Of a stretch of DNA of 64,000 bases, positions 45,363 to 54,255 are shown one piece after another (the first letter of the stretch is position 1; each line of letters begins with the position of its first letter). The notes beneath the pieces are model-generated. The model was not told where the DNA came from. It was given only the letters and a program-made list of their open reading frames with translations, and ran no database searches. Source of the DNA: Paenibacillus mendelii (GTDB lineage Bacteria; Bacillota; Bacilli; Paenibacillales; Paenibacillaceae). A program made the position numbers and the translations under genes. The DNA is taken from assembly GCF_024498075.1 (NCBI RefSeq), contig NZ_JANHOF010000002.1, positions 726,431 to 790,430 of the forward strand, given 5' to 3'.

Positions 45363-46028
45363 TCAGCCTTCCGCATAAGTTATTTCTAAATTAGACAAAT
45401 CCTCGTTTTTGCCAACAATAACGAGGGTATCATTCTCATGGATGATATCCTCCGCATACGGGGAGATATTCATTTTATCACCTGTTTTGATGGCCAGGAC
45501 ATTGCATTTGAATCGCGCACGAATATCGAGCTGCTTCAAGTTTTTGCCGACTACTTGGGCAGGCGCTTTAATTTCCAGAATGCTGTAATCGTCTGAAAGC
45601 TCGATATAATCGAGTATGTTGGGTGAGATCAAATGATGCGCGACACGCAGTCCCATATCACGTTCGGGGAAGACAACTTTATCCGCTCCGATCTTGCTTA
45701 GCACCTTGCCATGAAGCTCATTCTGCGCTTTGACAATCAGCCTCGGTACGCCGAGCTCCTTCAATATGAGCGTCGTGAGGATACTTGCTTGAATATCCGC
45801 TCCGATCGCGACAACGACGACATCGAAATTCCGCACCCCAAGCGCGCGAAGCGCTTCCTCGTCCGTGGTATCGGCCGATACCGCATGTGTGACGATATTG
45901 GCGATCTCTTGAATCTTCTGCTCGTCCGAATCGATCGCCAGCACCTCGAAGCCAAGGTTGGATAAAGCTGTGGCCACGCTCGAGCCGAAACGTCCCATTC
46001 CGATGACTACATACTGCATTTTCCTCAT
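45363..46028 (-). CDS. Potassium uptake regulatory subunit, KtrA/KtrC type (RCK)
   Basis: 221 aa cytosolic RCK protein that gates a KtrB-type potassium channel. The RCK_N Rossmann motif is VIGMGRFGSSVATAL with acidic IDSDEQKI, and the RCK_C (TrkA_C) domain follows, ending in NDTLVIVGKNEDL. ATG at 46028 is preferred over GTG at 46037 because AAAGGA is about 10 nt away. No ktrB partner is seen in the window. It shares a transcript with the methyltransferase. Confidence 0.9.
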   Translation of the reverse strand: MRKMQYVVIGMGRFGSSVATALSNLGFEVLAIDSDEQKIQEIANIVTHAVSADTTDEEALRALGVRNFDVVVVAIGADIQASILTTLILKELGVPRLIVKAQNELHGKVLSKIGADKVVFPERDMGLRVAHHLISPNILDYIELSDDYSILEIKAPAQVVGKNLKQLDIRARFKCNVLAIKTGDKMNISPYAEDIIHENDTLVIVGKNEDLSNLEITYAEG

Positions 46029-46109
46029 GGGGCGCACATCCTTTCTTGGTTATTCGCAACTTTGTTATTATACCATAATTTCCGCATGCACTTTCGCTCC
46101 CGCTATACG

Positions 46110-46139
46110 GGATGAATGACGGACAGCGGGGACATATTA
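46110..46139 (+). promoter_or_regulatory. Possible sigma-G promoter of sspI
   Basis: GGATG (46110-46114), an 18-nt spacer and CATATTA (46133-46139) fit the forespore sigma-G pattern GHATR-N18-CATNHTA except at position 2 of the -35. It ends 33 nt before the sspI start. Confidence 0.5.
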
Positions 46140-46171
46140 AACGCGAAAAACGTGTGATGGAGGGATTTTAG

Positions 46172-46408
46172 TTGAACAATCTCGATTTGCGGCAGGCAAT
46201 CATTCAGCGCGTACAGAATAAATCCGGCATTGAGCTCACGGAGGTCATTGAAGATTCCATCGGCAATGATGAACGTACTCTGCCTGGGCTTGGCGTGTTG
46301 TTTGAGATCATCTGGCAGCACAGCTCAGGACCGGATCAGAACAAAATGGTGAATGCTCTGCACAGTCATCTGCAAGGCGGCGAATCCGCCCCGCCAAGTC
46401 CAAGCTAA
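46172..46408 (+). CDS. sspI: Small acid-soluble spore protein I
   Basis: 78 aa. The sequence matches SspI: LDLRQAIIQRVQNKSG at the N-terminus, then IEDSIGNDERTLPGLGVLFE and IIWQHSS. Forespore-made minor spore protein found in Bacillota. It starts with TTG at 46172, with GGAGGG 8 nt upstream. Its stop overlaps the stop of the converging phnM gene by 4 nt, with no terminator between. A possible sigma-G promoter lies upstream. Confidence 0.93.
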   Translation: MNNLDLRQAIIQRVQNKSGIELTEVIEDSIGNDERTLPGLGVLFEIIWQHSSGPDQNKMVNALHSHLQGGESAPPSPS

Positions 46409-47571
46409 CGCACTCCGCCAGCATATACCAACATTCCGCCAACAAAAGCATGCGTTACCCATGGATGTTTCTCATAGCGATCCACAATAATAAGGTCTGC
46501 CGCTTTCCCTTCGGCGATAGTACCCAATCGCCCTTCAATCCCGAGTACCGCTGCCGGATAGAGTGTAGCCATTCGCACCGCTTCAGGCAGTGACAGAATC
46601 CGATCGTCCACTAGCTTGAACAAAGACGTCAGCAGTGAGGACGGATGGTAGTCCGAACAGAGAATATTGGCGGCGCCAGCAGCAATCGCATCGGCTGCCC
46701 GCAAATTGGAATCGTGGGAGATGCCGCGCACGACATTGGGCGCTCCCACGCATACATACATGCCCCGCCTTGCCGCATATCTGGCTGTCTCGAGCGTGAT
46801 CGGAAATTCCGATACCGTACAGCCAAGACGTCTGGAACGCTCCGCTCTTTCGGGTGTATCGTCGTCGTGTGAAGCTACTGCGATGCCAAGAGCCGCAGCC
46901 ATATGGCCGAGCTTCTCGAGCCTCTCCCAATCGACGAGTTGTCTTCGCTCACCAAGCTCGGTAACGATTGTCCGTACCGCCTGGATATCAATCCCTTGAT
47001 TCTTCATCACATATCGCTCGAAGGAACCGGATTTGCGATACTGCCCTTGTCCAGGTGAATGATCCATGAACGATAAATAGTCAATGAGCCCTTCCCGTAC
47101 GTAGCGTTCTACAAGCGGTAAGGCGTCCAAGTGCGTAACCTCATAGCGCAGGTGAATGCCGTTGCGAACGACCGCGCGTTTGTCCCGATACGCGTGAATA
47201 AGCTCAACCAGCTCGGTTAACAGATGCGTGCCGCGCAAGCTTAGACCGACGCCAAGCGATAGCGAATGATACATGGAGGTGATGCCATGATGCGGCAGCT
47301 TGCGTTCAAATTCCAGAAATGCCATTGATAGCGGGAATAATGTATTCGGCCGCGGCTGAACCTCCTTCTCAATAGCATCGCAGTGCAAATCGATCAGGCC
47401 GGGCAGCACGTAACACCCTCTTGCGTCCTCTATATCCGCTCCCTCCAGCTCCACCCCATCTGCAGCACGATCAGTAACGATCCTGCTAATGATGCCATTC
47501 TCAAGATGCAGATCCCCCTGAACCACACGATCCTCCAGAACGATAGATCCCCCTCGGATAACTTGCTTCAT
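46405..47571 (-). CDS. phnM: PhnM-like alpha-D-ribose 1-methylphosphonate 5-triphosphate diphosphatase
   Basis: 388 aa amidohydrolase-superfamily protein. Metal-site and family features: GLIDLHCDAIEKEVQPRPN (variant of the PhnM HTDNLEKH pattern), HHGITSMYHSLSLG, FMDHSPGQGQYR, VASHDDDTPER, and SDYHPSSLLTSLFKL. In C-P lyase pathways PhnM removes pyrophosphate from the ribose-triphosphate intermediate. None of the phnGHIJKL genes is nearby, so its substrate here is uncertain. The ATG at 47571 is better spaced from GGTGGG than the ATG at 47577. Confidence 0.85.
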   Translation of the reverse strand: MKQVIRGGSIVLEDRVVQGDLHLENGIISRIVTDRAADGVELEGADIEDARGCYVLPGLIDLHCDAIEKEVQPRPNTLFPLSMAFLEFERKLPHHGITSMYHSLSLGVGLSLRGTHLLTELVELIHAYRDKRAVVRNGIHLRYEVTHLDALPLVERYVREGLIDYLSFMDHSPGQGQYRKSGSFERYVMKNQGIDIQAVRTIVTELGERRQLVDWERLEKLGHMAAALGIAVASHDDDTPERAERSRRLGCTVSEFPITLETARYAARRGMYVCVGAPNVVRGISHDSNLRAADAIAAGAANILCSDYHPSSLLTSLFKLVDDRILSLPEAVRMATLYPAAVLGIEGRLGTIAEGKAADLIIVDRYEKHPWVTHAFVGGMLVYAGGVR

Positions 47572-47630
47572 TGCCATGTCCCACCCGTATTCTAGTCTTT
47601 CTCTTTATTGTAAACGAAATCCATAACAAA

Positions 47631-47658
47631 AACAGCTTACCCTCCTGGGCAAGCTGTT
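47631..47658 (-). terminator. Terminator of the ThuA/dehydrogenase operon
   Basis: A stem with one mismatch (47631-47642 with 47647-47658), 4-nt loop, followed on the minus strand by TTTTTGTTAT, 38 nt after the dehydrogenase stop. Confidence 0.7.
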
Positions 47659-47695
47659 TATTCCGATACTTTCATTCTTATGGACAAAACGTGTA

Positions 47696-48790
47696 TTATT
47701 GATGCTCCGATTCCAATGCCGGCATCGGTTCAGGCCGCTCGCATGTGCTTGCCATGACGTAATGCTTACCGTCCCGTGAGGCGTCGTGGAAGCCGTGCAT
47801 CGCTTCCAGCACATGATACGCCATCTCTCCGTTGGCGCGGTGCTGTCCGCCTTCGGCAATGGCGCGCGCCATATCGGCTACCCCGATTCCACGATTGTTG
47901 TCGGTATAACCATGAGTAAGCGGAATCTCCTCCCAATCCCCGCCATGACGGCGGAGCTTAACTACGCCGCCGAAGCCGTTGGGATCCGGAACAAGCAAGG
48001 TCCCTGCGCTGCCATGAATCTCGATATTCGGCAGGGAGGTCCCTGCCATCGTATCAAAGCTTGTGAGAAGCGTTCCTACAGCGCCGCTATGGAAATCCAA
48101 TACACCTGCAATATGCGTCGGTGTCTCGACCGTGATCGTCTTGCCGCGCTTCTTCTCACTCGTAATCGTCCGCTCCGGATAAGTGACGACTGCCGATCCC
48201 GTTACCCTGCGGATCGGTCCCAGCAGTGTCACGAAAGCCGTTAAATAGTAGGGACCCATATCGAACATCGGGCCGCCGCCGATTTCATAATAAAACTCCG
48301 GATCCGGATGCCAGCTCTCATGGCCGCCGCAAAGCATAAAGCCCGTTACCGACACCGGCTGGCCAATGGCTCCCTCGTCGATCAGCTTACGGCAGGTTTG
48401 AATACCGCCTCCGAGAAAGGTTTCCGGTGCGCTCGCGACGCGAAGCCCCTTCTCAGCTGCCAGCTTTAAGACCTGCTGCCCTTCCTCACGGGTGACCACG
48501 ATCGGCTTCTCAACGTATACATGCTTTCCTGCTTCAAGCGCTTGCAAGCAAACGGAAGCATGCGCCTTCGGAAAAGTCAGATTAACGACAATCTCAATTT
48601 CCGGATCGGCCAGCAGTTGCTCAACCGTGTAGGCTTTGGGGATACCAAACTCCTCAGCACGCTGCTGCGCACGTTCAATATCCAAATCCGCCGCGGCTAC
48701 AAGATCGATTTCCGGATATTTCTGTAAGTTCGTAAAATAAATGCGGCTAATATTACCACAGCCAATAATACCGGTTTTAATAGGCTTCAT
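47696..48790 (-). CDS. Gfo/Idh/MocA-family oxidoreductase
   Basis: 364 aa NAD(P)-dependent sugar dehydrogenase with Rossmann motif GIIGCGNISRIYF, the YVEKPIVV motif and the C-terminal GGPMFDMGPYYL active-site region. It is the last gene of a LacI-dehydrogenase-ThuA-dehydrogenase set on the minus strand, with a 90-nt gap to thuA. Together with ThuA it may handle 3-keto-sugars. Substrate unknown. Confidence 0.9.
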   Translation of the reverse strand: MKPIKTGIIGCGNISRIYFTNLQKYPEIDLVAAADLDIERAQQRAEEFGIPKAYTVEQLLADPEIEIVVNLTFPKAHASVCLQALEAGKHVYVEKPIVVTREEGQQVLKLAAEKGLRVASAPETFLGGGIQTCRKLIDEGAIGQPVSVTGFMLCGGHESWHPDPEFYYEIGGGPMFDMGPYYLTAFVTLLGPIRRVTGSAVVTYPERTITSEKKRGKTITVETPTHIAGVLDFHSGAVGTLLTSFDTMAGTSLPNIEIHGSAGTLLVPDPNGFGGVVKLRRHGGDWEEIPLTHGYTDNNRGIGVADMARAIAEGGQHRANGEMAYHVLEAMHGFHDASRDGKHYVMASTCERPEPMPALESEHQ

Positions 48791-48880
48791 GGGATAATGT
48801 CCCTCCGTCTTCCTGCAAGATTTGAACGAATACGTGACTGCTGCTTATTGATTGACTGCACATCACTGACAGGCTTCGAG

Positions 48881-49507
48881 TTATCCTCTTGCCGCCCATA
48901 AGAATCCGCGTCGCATTAATTCGAGGGTTTGCGGCATCTCCACAATATTCGCCTGATGCCCAAGCGAATTGTAATACACGCGGCCTTGTCCCCATGTCTT
49001 GGTCCAGACGACCGGCATTTTCACGTTACCGAAGATGGTGGTGGCATGTACTTGAATCGCGGGATCGACATGCATGTAATATTGCTCCGAGCGGACTTCG
49101 AAATCGCCGATCCCCTTTGTCAACGGATCCTCGGCATCGGTCATATTCACGTCATAACGGACCCCGTCATTGCCCGGATGCGCGACCCATTGCCCCCCAA
49201 CCATGAATTGATAGTCGACATCGTTGCGGAAGGAATCCCCCATCCCGCCATGGCAGCCCGCAATTCCGCAGCCGGCTTTCACCGTATCGAGCAGAGTACG
49301 AAGCTGATCCTGCTCAATCGTGCCCATCGTCCATACCGGCACGATCAGATCGAGCTGTGCCATGAGCTCCTTGTCGCTATAGGTCGCCAGTGTACTGGAG
49401 ACCGTTACGTCGAAATTTTCCTTGCGCAGCGTTTTCTCAAAAACCGCCGCCACTTCCTCCGGCTGATGGCCGTCCCATCCACCCCAAACAATCAGTGCTT
49501 GTTTCAT
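48881..49507 (-). CDS. ThuA-like sugar-utilisation protein
   Basis: 208 aa with a class I glutamine-amidotransferase-like fold typical of the ThuA family: LIVWGGWDGHQPEEVAAVFE, LDTVKAGCGIAGCHGGMGDS, and WTKTWGQGRVYYNSLGHQ. In rhizobia ThuA acts with the dehydrogenase ThuB on trehalose and related glucosides, via 3-keto intermediates. Here it lies between two Gfo/Idh/MocA genes, a similar context. ATG at 49507; GAAGGGCG is about 10 nt upstream. Confidence 0.88.
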   Translation of the reverse strand: MKQALIVWGGWDGHQPEEVAAVFEKTLRKENFDVTVSSTLATYSDKELMAQLDLIVPVWTMGTIEQDQLRTLLDTVKAGCGIAGCHGGMGDSFRNDVDYQFMVGGQWVAHPGNDGVRYDVNMTDAEDPLTKGIGDFEVRSEQYYMHVDPAIQVHATTIFGNVKMPVVWTKTWGQGRVYYNSLGHQANIVEMPQTLELMRRGFLWAARG

Positions 49508-49537
49508 TCTTTAGCATCGCCCTTCTCAGATTAATGT

Positions 49538-50701
49538 TTAACGAAGCTCACTGAGGGAAACCCAGCGGCGTTCTTGAATGGACATCTCCACAGCCTCGAG
49601 AACAGCCTGACACTGAACCCCATCGGCAAAATTCGGTACCGGCTGCCTGTCCTCGGCGATAGCCAGCATAAGCTCGTGCACCTCATGCGTAAACGTATGC
49701 TCGTAGCCAATCGTATGGCCTGGCGGCCACCAGGCATCCATATAAGCATGCGACGGGTCCGTTGTGAGCACGCGGCGGAAGCCTTGTACGTCATCCGCGT
49801 CATCGGTAAAGTACACCTCAAGCTCATTCACGCGCTCGAAGTCGAACTTGATGCTGCCCTTGCTCCCATTGATTTCGAATGAGTTCGTACAGCGATGTCC
49901 CGGCGCGAAGCGCGTAGCTTCGATGCTCCCAAGGGCGCCGCTCTTGAAACGCGCCAGGAACAGCGTCGCATCATCCACCGTTACTGGACCACGAGGGGCA
50001 TTCATGTCCCCTTTGGCACTCAATCCCGTCATTGAGGAAGGGAGCGGACGATCCTTGACGAACGTTTCACTCATTCCAATAACTTCATCGAACTCGCCAA
50101 CCAGGAAGCGGGCCATGTCAATCACATGTGCCCCGATATCGCCATGCGCGCCGGAGCCGGCGATTTCCTTCTGCAGCCGCCATACGAGCGGAAAGCTCGG
50201 GTCGACAATCCAATCCTGCAGGAATAAGCCGCGAAAATGATTAATCGTGCCGATTCGTCCTTCAGAAACAAGCTTCTTTGCCAGATGCACCGCAGGCGCA
50301 AACCGGTAATTAAAGCCGACCATATGCTTCACTCCGGCCTTCTCGGCGGCTTGGAGCATCTCGACGGAATCCGCATAAGAGAGGGCCAGCGGCTTCTCGC
50401 AGAAAATATGCTTGCCGGCTGCCGCGGCGGCCAGCGCAATTTCCTTATGCGCATCGCTTGGAGCGTTGATGTCGATGAGGTCGATATCATCACGTTCGAT
50501 GAGATTCCGCCAATCCGTCTCCGCGCTCTCCCATCCGAATTGTGCACGCGCTTGCTCAACACCCTGAGGATCACGCCCGCAGATCGCCTTCATCTCGGGT
50601 CTCTTCACTTGCGGGAAGAACATAGGCAGCGCACGGTATGCATTGCTGTGCGCCTTTCCCATGAATTTATAACCGACCATGCCGATTCGTACATTGTCCA
50701 T
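49538..50701 (-). CDS. Gfo/Idh/MocA-family oxidoreductase
   Basis: 387 aa with GMVGYKFMGKAHSNAY, the FCEKPLALSYADS motif, GGD-type HGDIGAHVIDMARFLVGEF, and a C-terminal THEVHELMLAI. Likely an NAD-dependent dehydrogenase for a glucoside or inositol-like sugar. ATG at 50701 has AAAGGTGG 8 nt upstream and is preferred to 50713. It follows the LacI-type gene by 74 nt, and precedes thuA by 30 nt. Confidence 0.9.
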   Translation of the reverse strand: MDNVRIGMVGYKFMGKAHSNAYRALPMFFPQVKRPEMKAICGRDPQGVEQARAQFGWESAETDWRNLIERDDIDLIDINAPSDAHKEIALAAAAAGKHIFCEKPLALSYADSVEMLQAAEKAGVKHMVGFNYRFAPAVHLAKKLVSEGRIGTINHFRGLFLQDWIVDPSFPLVWRLQKEIAGSGAHGDIGAHVIDMARFLVGEFDEVIGMSETFVKDRPLPSSMTGLSAKGDMNAPRGPVTVDDATLFLARFKSGALGSIEATRFAPGHRCTNSFEINGSKGSIKFDFERVNELEVYFTDDADDVQGFRRVLTTDPSHAYMDAWWPPGHTIGYEHTFTHEVHELMLAIAEDRQPVPNFADGVQCQAVLEAVEMSIQERRWVSLSELR

Positions 50702-50775
50702 TGCCGATTCCACCTTTTACGATCAGATAGGTAAAGCTTCTGTTTCTGCTGCCACTGCACCTAACCTATAACAAC

Positions 50776-51822
50776 TCACACCTGAGAGGATGCTCGTACC
50801 ACAAGGCGAACGGGCAGCTTGGCGGTGAACGGAGCAGTCAGTACAGGCTCCGTCAGTGCCTCTAACATCCGCGAGGTCGCCTCGCAGCCCGCCTCATAGA
50901 ACGGCACAGCGATAGACGTGAGCGGGGGATCGGTCAGACGTGCCCCGTCGGAATCGTCGCATCCAACAAGCGCATAATCTTCACCCGCTATGAGTCCTCT
51001 CTCCTTCAACCCTTGCAGCAGACCTATGGCCATCCGGTCATTGGCCGCGATAACCGCATCCGCTTGACCCGTTCGAATGAGCTCCGCCATAATATCCGCA
51101 CTCTCGTAACCGCTCTTTCTGCTGTAATTGCCAACTAATACCCGGTTTGGGTCAAAAGGCTCGCCTGCCGTCTCAAGCGCTTGGCAGTAGCCTTCGAGCC
51201 GATCCAGACTATTAGAGAATGCTGATGGACCGTTCAAAAACCATATGCGTTGACAGCCCTGCTTCATTAAGTGAACGGTTGCGTCGTAGCTACCCATCCG
51301 GTGATCAGCGTCAACGGTGTTGAAGGGCGCTCCTTCGTACTGCTGATTAATGAGACAGAATGGATGGCCTTCTCTCTGAAGCTCCTTTAGCGCATCATAG
51401 TCAGAAGGGATATTCTGCGCGCCGAGGATAATGCAAGCGTCGATCTTCTGCGTGCGAAACAAGTGGGCATATTCCCGCGGTTCGCCCGGTTCCCGGAACA
51501 GCATGAGCAGGTCGTAACCGCTCTGTTTGGCCGTATGGCCGATTCCACTCAGAATCTCGGAGAAGTAGTACGTGGAGAACACATTCACCTTCGGGAGCAG
51601 AGGCAGAATAACGCCCAGGTTTCCGCTCTTCTGCCGGGCAAATTGTTGAGCAAGCGCACTGGGTACATAGTTCAGCTGCTTTGCTGCCTCCATAACCCTT
51701 TTGCGCGTCTCTTCCTTTACCGGTCCGACACCGTTCAAAACACGTGATACGGTTGCTTCTGAAACTCCCGCGAGCTGAGCGACTGCTTTTCTGCGAATAA
51801 GTCCTTCCTCCAAATCATCCAT
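50776..51822 (-). CDS. LacI-family transcriptional regulator
   Basis: About 348 aa. N-terminal helix-turn-helix (RRKAVAQLAGVSEATVSRVLN), then a sugar-binding effector domain (LGVILPLLPKVNVFSTYYF, ACIILGAQNIP, LVGCDDSDGA). The longer frame to 51927 includes the promoter, so the start is placed at the ATG at 51822; it has no good ribosome binding site of its own, and a GGAGGAAGG inside codons 4-6 hints that translation might begin a little later at a rare ATT. It heads the dehydrogenase/ThuA set and is likely autoregulated. Confidence 0.85.
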   Translation of the reverse strand: MDDLEEGLIRRKAVAQLAGVSEATVSRVLNGVGPVKEETRKRVMEAAKQLNYVPSALAQQFARQKSGNLGVILPLLPKVNVFSTYYFSEILSGIGHTAKQSGYDLLMLFREPGEPREYAHLFRTQKIDACIILGAQNIPSDYDALKELQREGHPFCLINQQYEGAPFNTVDADHRMGSYDATVHLMKQGCQRIWFLNGPSAFSNSLDRLEGYCQALETAGEPFDPNRVLVGNYSRKSGYESADIMAELIRTGQADAVIAANDRMAIGLLQGLKERGLIAGEDYALVGCDDSDGARLTDPPLTSIAVPFYEAGCEATSRMLEALTEPVLTAPFTAKLPVRLVVRASSQV

Positions 51823-51856
51823 TATAGAAGCATGAAAAACATTCGTTAATCGTTGT

Positions 51857-51900
51857 AATGTACACGCGTACATTTTCTCATGATCAGTACCCTCTGTCAA
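51857..51900 (-). promoter_or_regulatory. Promoter and operator of the LacI/ThuA operon
   Basis: On the minus strand, TTGACA (51900-51895), a 17-bp spacer and GAAAAT (51877-51872). Overlapping the -10 is the inverted repeat AATGTAC-N4-GTACATT (51857-51874), 7-bp arms, with a CG-rich centre as in LacI-family operators. The placement suits repression by the downstream LacI protein. Confidence 0.65.
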
Positions 51901-52057
51901 CGCTGAATAATGTCGAATGAACCGCATTCTTTGGTTGAACGACTCCTCCTAATGGCCCAAGCTTATGGAAATAAGTGTTGTCGAAACGGTTTGGTTCCAT
52001 TATACTAGAAACGCAAATGTGGACATTTCATGGCACAAAGGAGACTGTTCCCCTACT

Positions 52058-52402
52058 ATGAGCTACAATATCGCAATGAAGAGTCAGCTTGACGCTCGAG
52101 AGCTTCTCATCCTCGAGCAAGAAGTAAAGAACAACGGCAAGAACATGGTTGTGGCCTATATTCTCTGGTACTTCCTCGGACTTTTCGGCGGACACCGTTT
52201 CTACATGAAGAAGACGGGCTCAGCCGTCGCTCAATTGATTCTGTCGATCACCGTCATCGGCATGATCGTGACCGGCATCTGGTTGCTTGTCGACGCTTTC
52301 CTCCTTCATACATGGGTTAAAGAGCATAACCGCAACGTTGAAGCACAGGTCATGAACGAAATTATGTCGCAGAAACATTTTCATAACGCGATGAATCGAT
52401 AG
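52058..52402 (+). CDS. TM2-domain membrane protein
   Basis: About 114 aa. It has a TM2 domain: LWYFLGLFGGHRFYMKKTGS, a second helix LILSITVIGMIVTGIWLLVDAFLL, and short charged ends. TM2 proteins are widespread and functionally undefined. The frame opens at 51965, but the ATG at 52058 is used; GGAG is about 14 nt upstream, so the start is uncertain. It is followed 11 nt later by a second TM2 gene. Confidence 0.8.
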   Translation: MSYNIAMKSQLDARELLILEQEVKNNGKNMVVAYILWYFLGLFGGHRFYMKKTGSAVAQLILSITVIGMIVTGIWLLVDAFLLHTWVKEHNRNVEAQVMNEIMSQKHFHNAMNR

Positions 52403-52413
52403 GAGCATCACAT

Positions 52414-52842
52414 ATGCTCAATAAGCAAGACTTATCATTGAACGAGCTAATGGTGTTATCATCCGAGATGAGATCGGCTGAGAAATCTACCGCAATCGCC
52501 TATTTCATGCTTCTTGGCGGTCATCTTGGCCTCCACCGGTTTTATTTGAAGAAGAAGGGCTCCGGCGCTATTCAGCTTATTCTCTTCATTGTCGCTACTT
52601 TCTTCTATGTGTTCTCTGCCGTCTCCTCTGCGCTGGAATCCGATGTGCTGACGATTATATCCATGCTCTTATTCGTTCTTCCGGCTATTGCCCTGTTCAT
52701 CTGGGTCATCGTAGATTTATTCCTGCTGCAGGGGATGATTAGGCAGTACAACGCCGTCATTGAGCAAGAGATTCTGCAGGAAATCGTCCGTCACCGCCAT
52801 ATGGAGCAGCTAATGGGCAGAGGCAAGCCCCTCGAAGGCTGA
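52414..52842 (+). CDS. TM2-domain membrane protein, second copy
   Basis: 142 aa with the TM2 core (AYFMLLGGHLGLHRFYLKKKG) and three predicted helices, plus a Glu/Gln-rich C-terminus. Clear relative of the preceding gene, same order of motifs, so probably an old tandem duplication; the second has extra helix length in the middle. ATAGGAGCATC gives a good start at 52414. Confidence 0.82.
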   Translation: MLNKQDLSLNELMVLSSEMRSAEKSTAIAYFMLLGGHLGLHRFYLKKKGSGAIQLILFIVATFFYVFSAVSSALESDVLTIISMLLFVLPAIALFIWVIVDLFLLQGMIRQYNAVIEQEILQEIVRHRHMEQLMGRGKPLEG

Positions 52843-52882
52843 TGGTGAATGGAAGCATGCAGTCCTTCATAGGAATCACTTT

Positions 52883-52921
52883 ACAAGCTGACGCCCCTGT
52901 TACCGACAGGCGTCGGCTTGT
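52883..52921 (+). terminator. Terminator of the TM2 gene pair
   Basis: A long stem of about 13 bp with one G-T pair (52883-52895 with 52909-52921) and a short upper stem, followed by TTAATT, 40 nt after the second TM2 stop. Confidence 0.75.
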
Positions 52922-52976
52922 TTAATTACATACAATAAAGCAGAATATAGAAATAGAACTAACAAGGGGTAATCCG

Positions 52977-54248
52977 ATGAAAAAAGAAAACGTGAAAAAC
53001 TTTGCGGACGCCTCGCTCGTGGTGTCCTTCCTGGGAACATTGGCTGTTTATCCCTTCCAGCAATCATTTATCGGAGGGTTATTCTTCTCCGGCTTGAGCG
53101 CCGCAACTATCGGCGGCATTGCAGATACGTTTGCGGTTAGCGCGCTATTCCGCCACCCGCTGCGCATACCTTGGCCGCGCTTCATGGGAACGCGGATTAT
53201 TCCAAGAAACCGCGAACGTCTTGTGAATGAAATCGTCTCGATGGTACAGCATGAGCTGCTGTCCATTCCGAATATTCAACGCAAGCTCGGCAACTACCAT
53301 GTCGCCTCCCTGCTCATGACCTACCTCAAGGAGCGAGGCGGCGAGCAGGATATGGAGCGGCTGGTTCAGCGCTTCGCGTCCGATGTGCTTCATACGGTCG
53401 ATGTTCGGGAATTGGCGGACAGCGTGCAGAACTTTCTGCTCGATCAAGCCGGTGAGCTGCAAATCTCCGATTTGCTCGCCGATATCGGGGAATGGACGAT
53501 TCGTAACGGATATGACGATAAACTGATCGAGTTCTTCGTGCATGAGCTCATACGTCTCGTCAAAACTGAAGAATTTCGCGAACTGGCGGAGCGGATCATT
53601 AACTCTGCCATTGAAACGTATGAGAACGGCCGCACAAACCGCAAATTTGTAAATTCGGTAGCCGGAATCAGCGGGGATAACCTGAGCAAGATGGTGCAGG
53701 AGAAGCTTTCTCTCCTGCTTCTCGAGCTGCTATCTCCAGAGCATCCTAATCACCAGAAGCTGAAGGAACAGGCTGCCTCCTTTGTCCAGCGTCTTCGGGA
53801 CGATGAAGCACTTCGCGCCCGTGTGGAAGAAGGGAAGCTTACCCTTCTCGCCTTATTGAGAGAACAGCTTGATTTGGGAGCCTATTTGGAAGATTGGATT
53901 CAGGCGTATCGTCAGAGGGCCGCCGAACAACCGGATGGTTCCGCTTTGTTTCCATGGCTGCAGCAGAGCATTCACTCCATGATCGGTAAGCTCGATTCGA
54001 ACGAGGCTGCCATTGACCGGCTGGACGCTTTAATTAAGAAGAATGTTCTCGTATGGATTGAGCGACAGCATAGCAGCATCGGCAAGCTGGTACGCGATGG
54101 CCTCAACGCCTTCTCGGAAGAACAGCTTGTACAATTCGTCCATGATAAGGCAGGCCATGATCTCCAGTTTATTCGCCTCAACGGAACCTTCGTTGGTGGA
54201 TTAATCGGAATCGTCTTGTACTTGGCGACTTTCTGGATAGGCAGGTGA
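52977..54248 (+). CDS. DUF445-family membrane-associated protein
   Basis: 423 aa. DUF445 features: N-terminal helices with the motif GGIADTFAVSALFRHPL, then IIPRNRERLVNEIVSMVQ, a long amphipathic helical body, and a C-terminal motif LIRLNG-like FIRLNGTFVGGLIGIVLYL. The function of the family is not established. AAGGGG precedes the ATG. The next gene is a second DUF445 protein starting 7 nt after the stop, so the two are cotranscribed. Confidence 0.88.
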   Translation: MKKENVKNFADASLVVSFLGTLAVYPFQQSFIGGLFFSGLSAATIGGIADTFAVSALFRHPLRIPWPRFMGTRIIPRNRERLVNEIVSMVQHELLSIPNIQRKLGNYHVASLLMTYLKERGGEQDMERLVQRFASDVLHTVDVRELADSVQNFLLDQAGELQISDLLADIGEWTIRNGYDDKLIEFFVHELIRLVKTEEFRELAERIINSAIETYENGRTNRKFVNSVAGISGDNLSKMVQEKLSLLLLELLSPEHPNHQKLKEQAASFVQRLRDDEALRARVEEGKLTLLALLREQLDLGAYLEDWIQAYRQRAAEQPDGSALFPWLQQSIHSMIGKLDSNEAAIDRLDALIKKNVLVWIERQHSSIGKLVRDGLNAFSEEQLVQFVHDKAGHDLQFIRLNGTFVGGLIGIVLYLATFWIGR

Positions 54249-54255
54249 TGGACAC

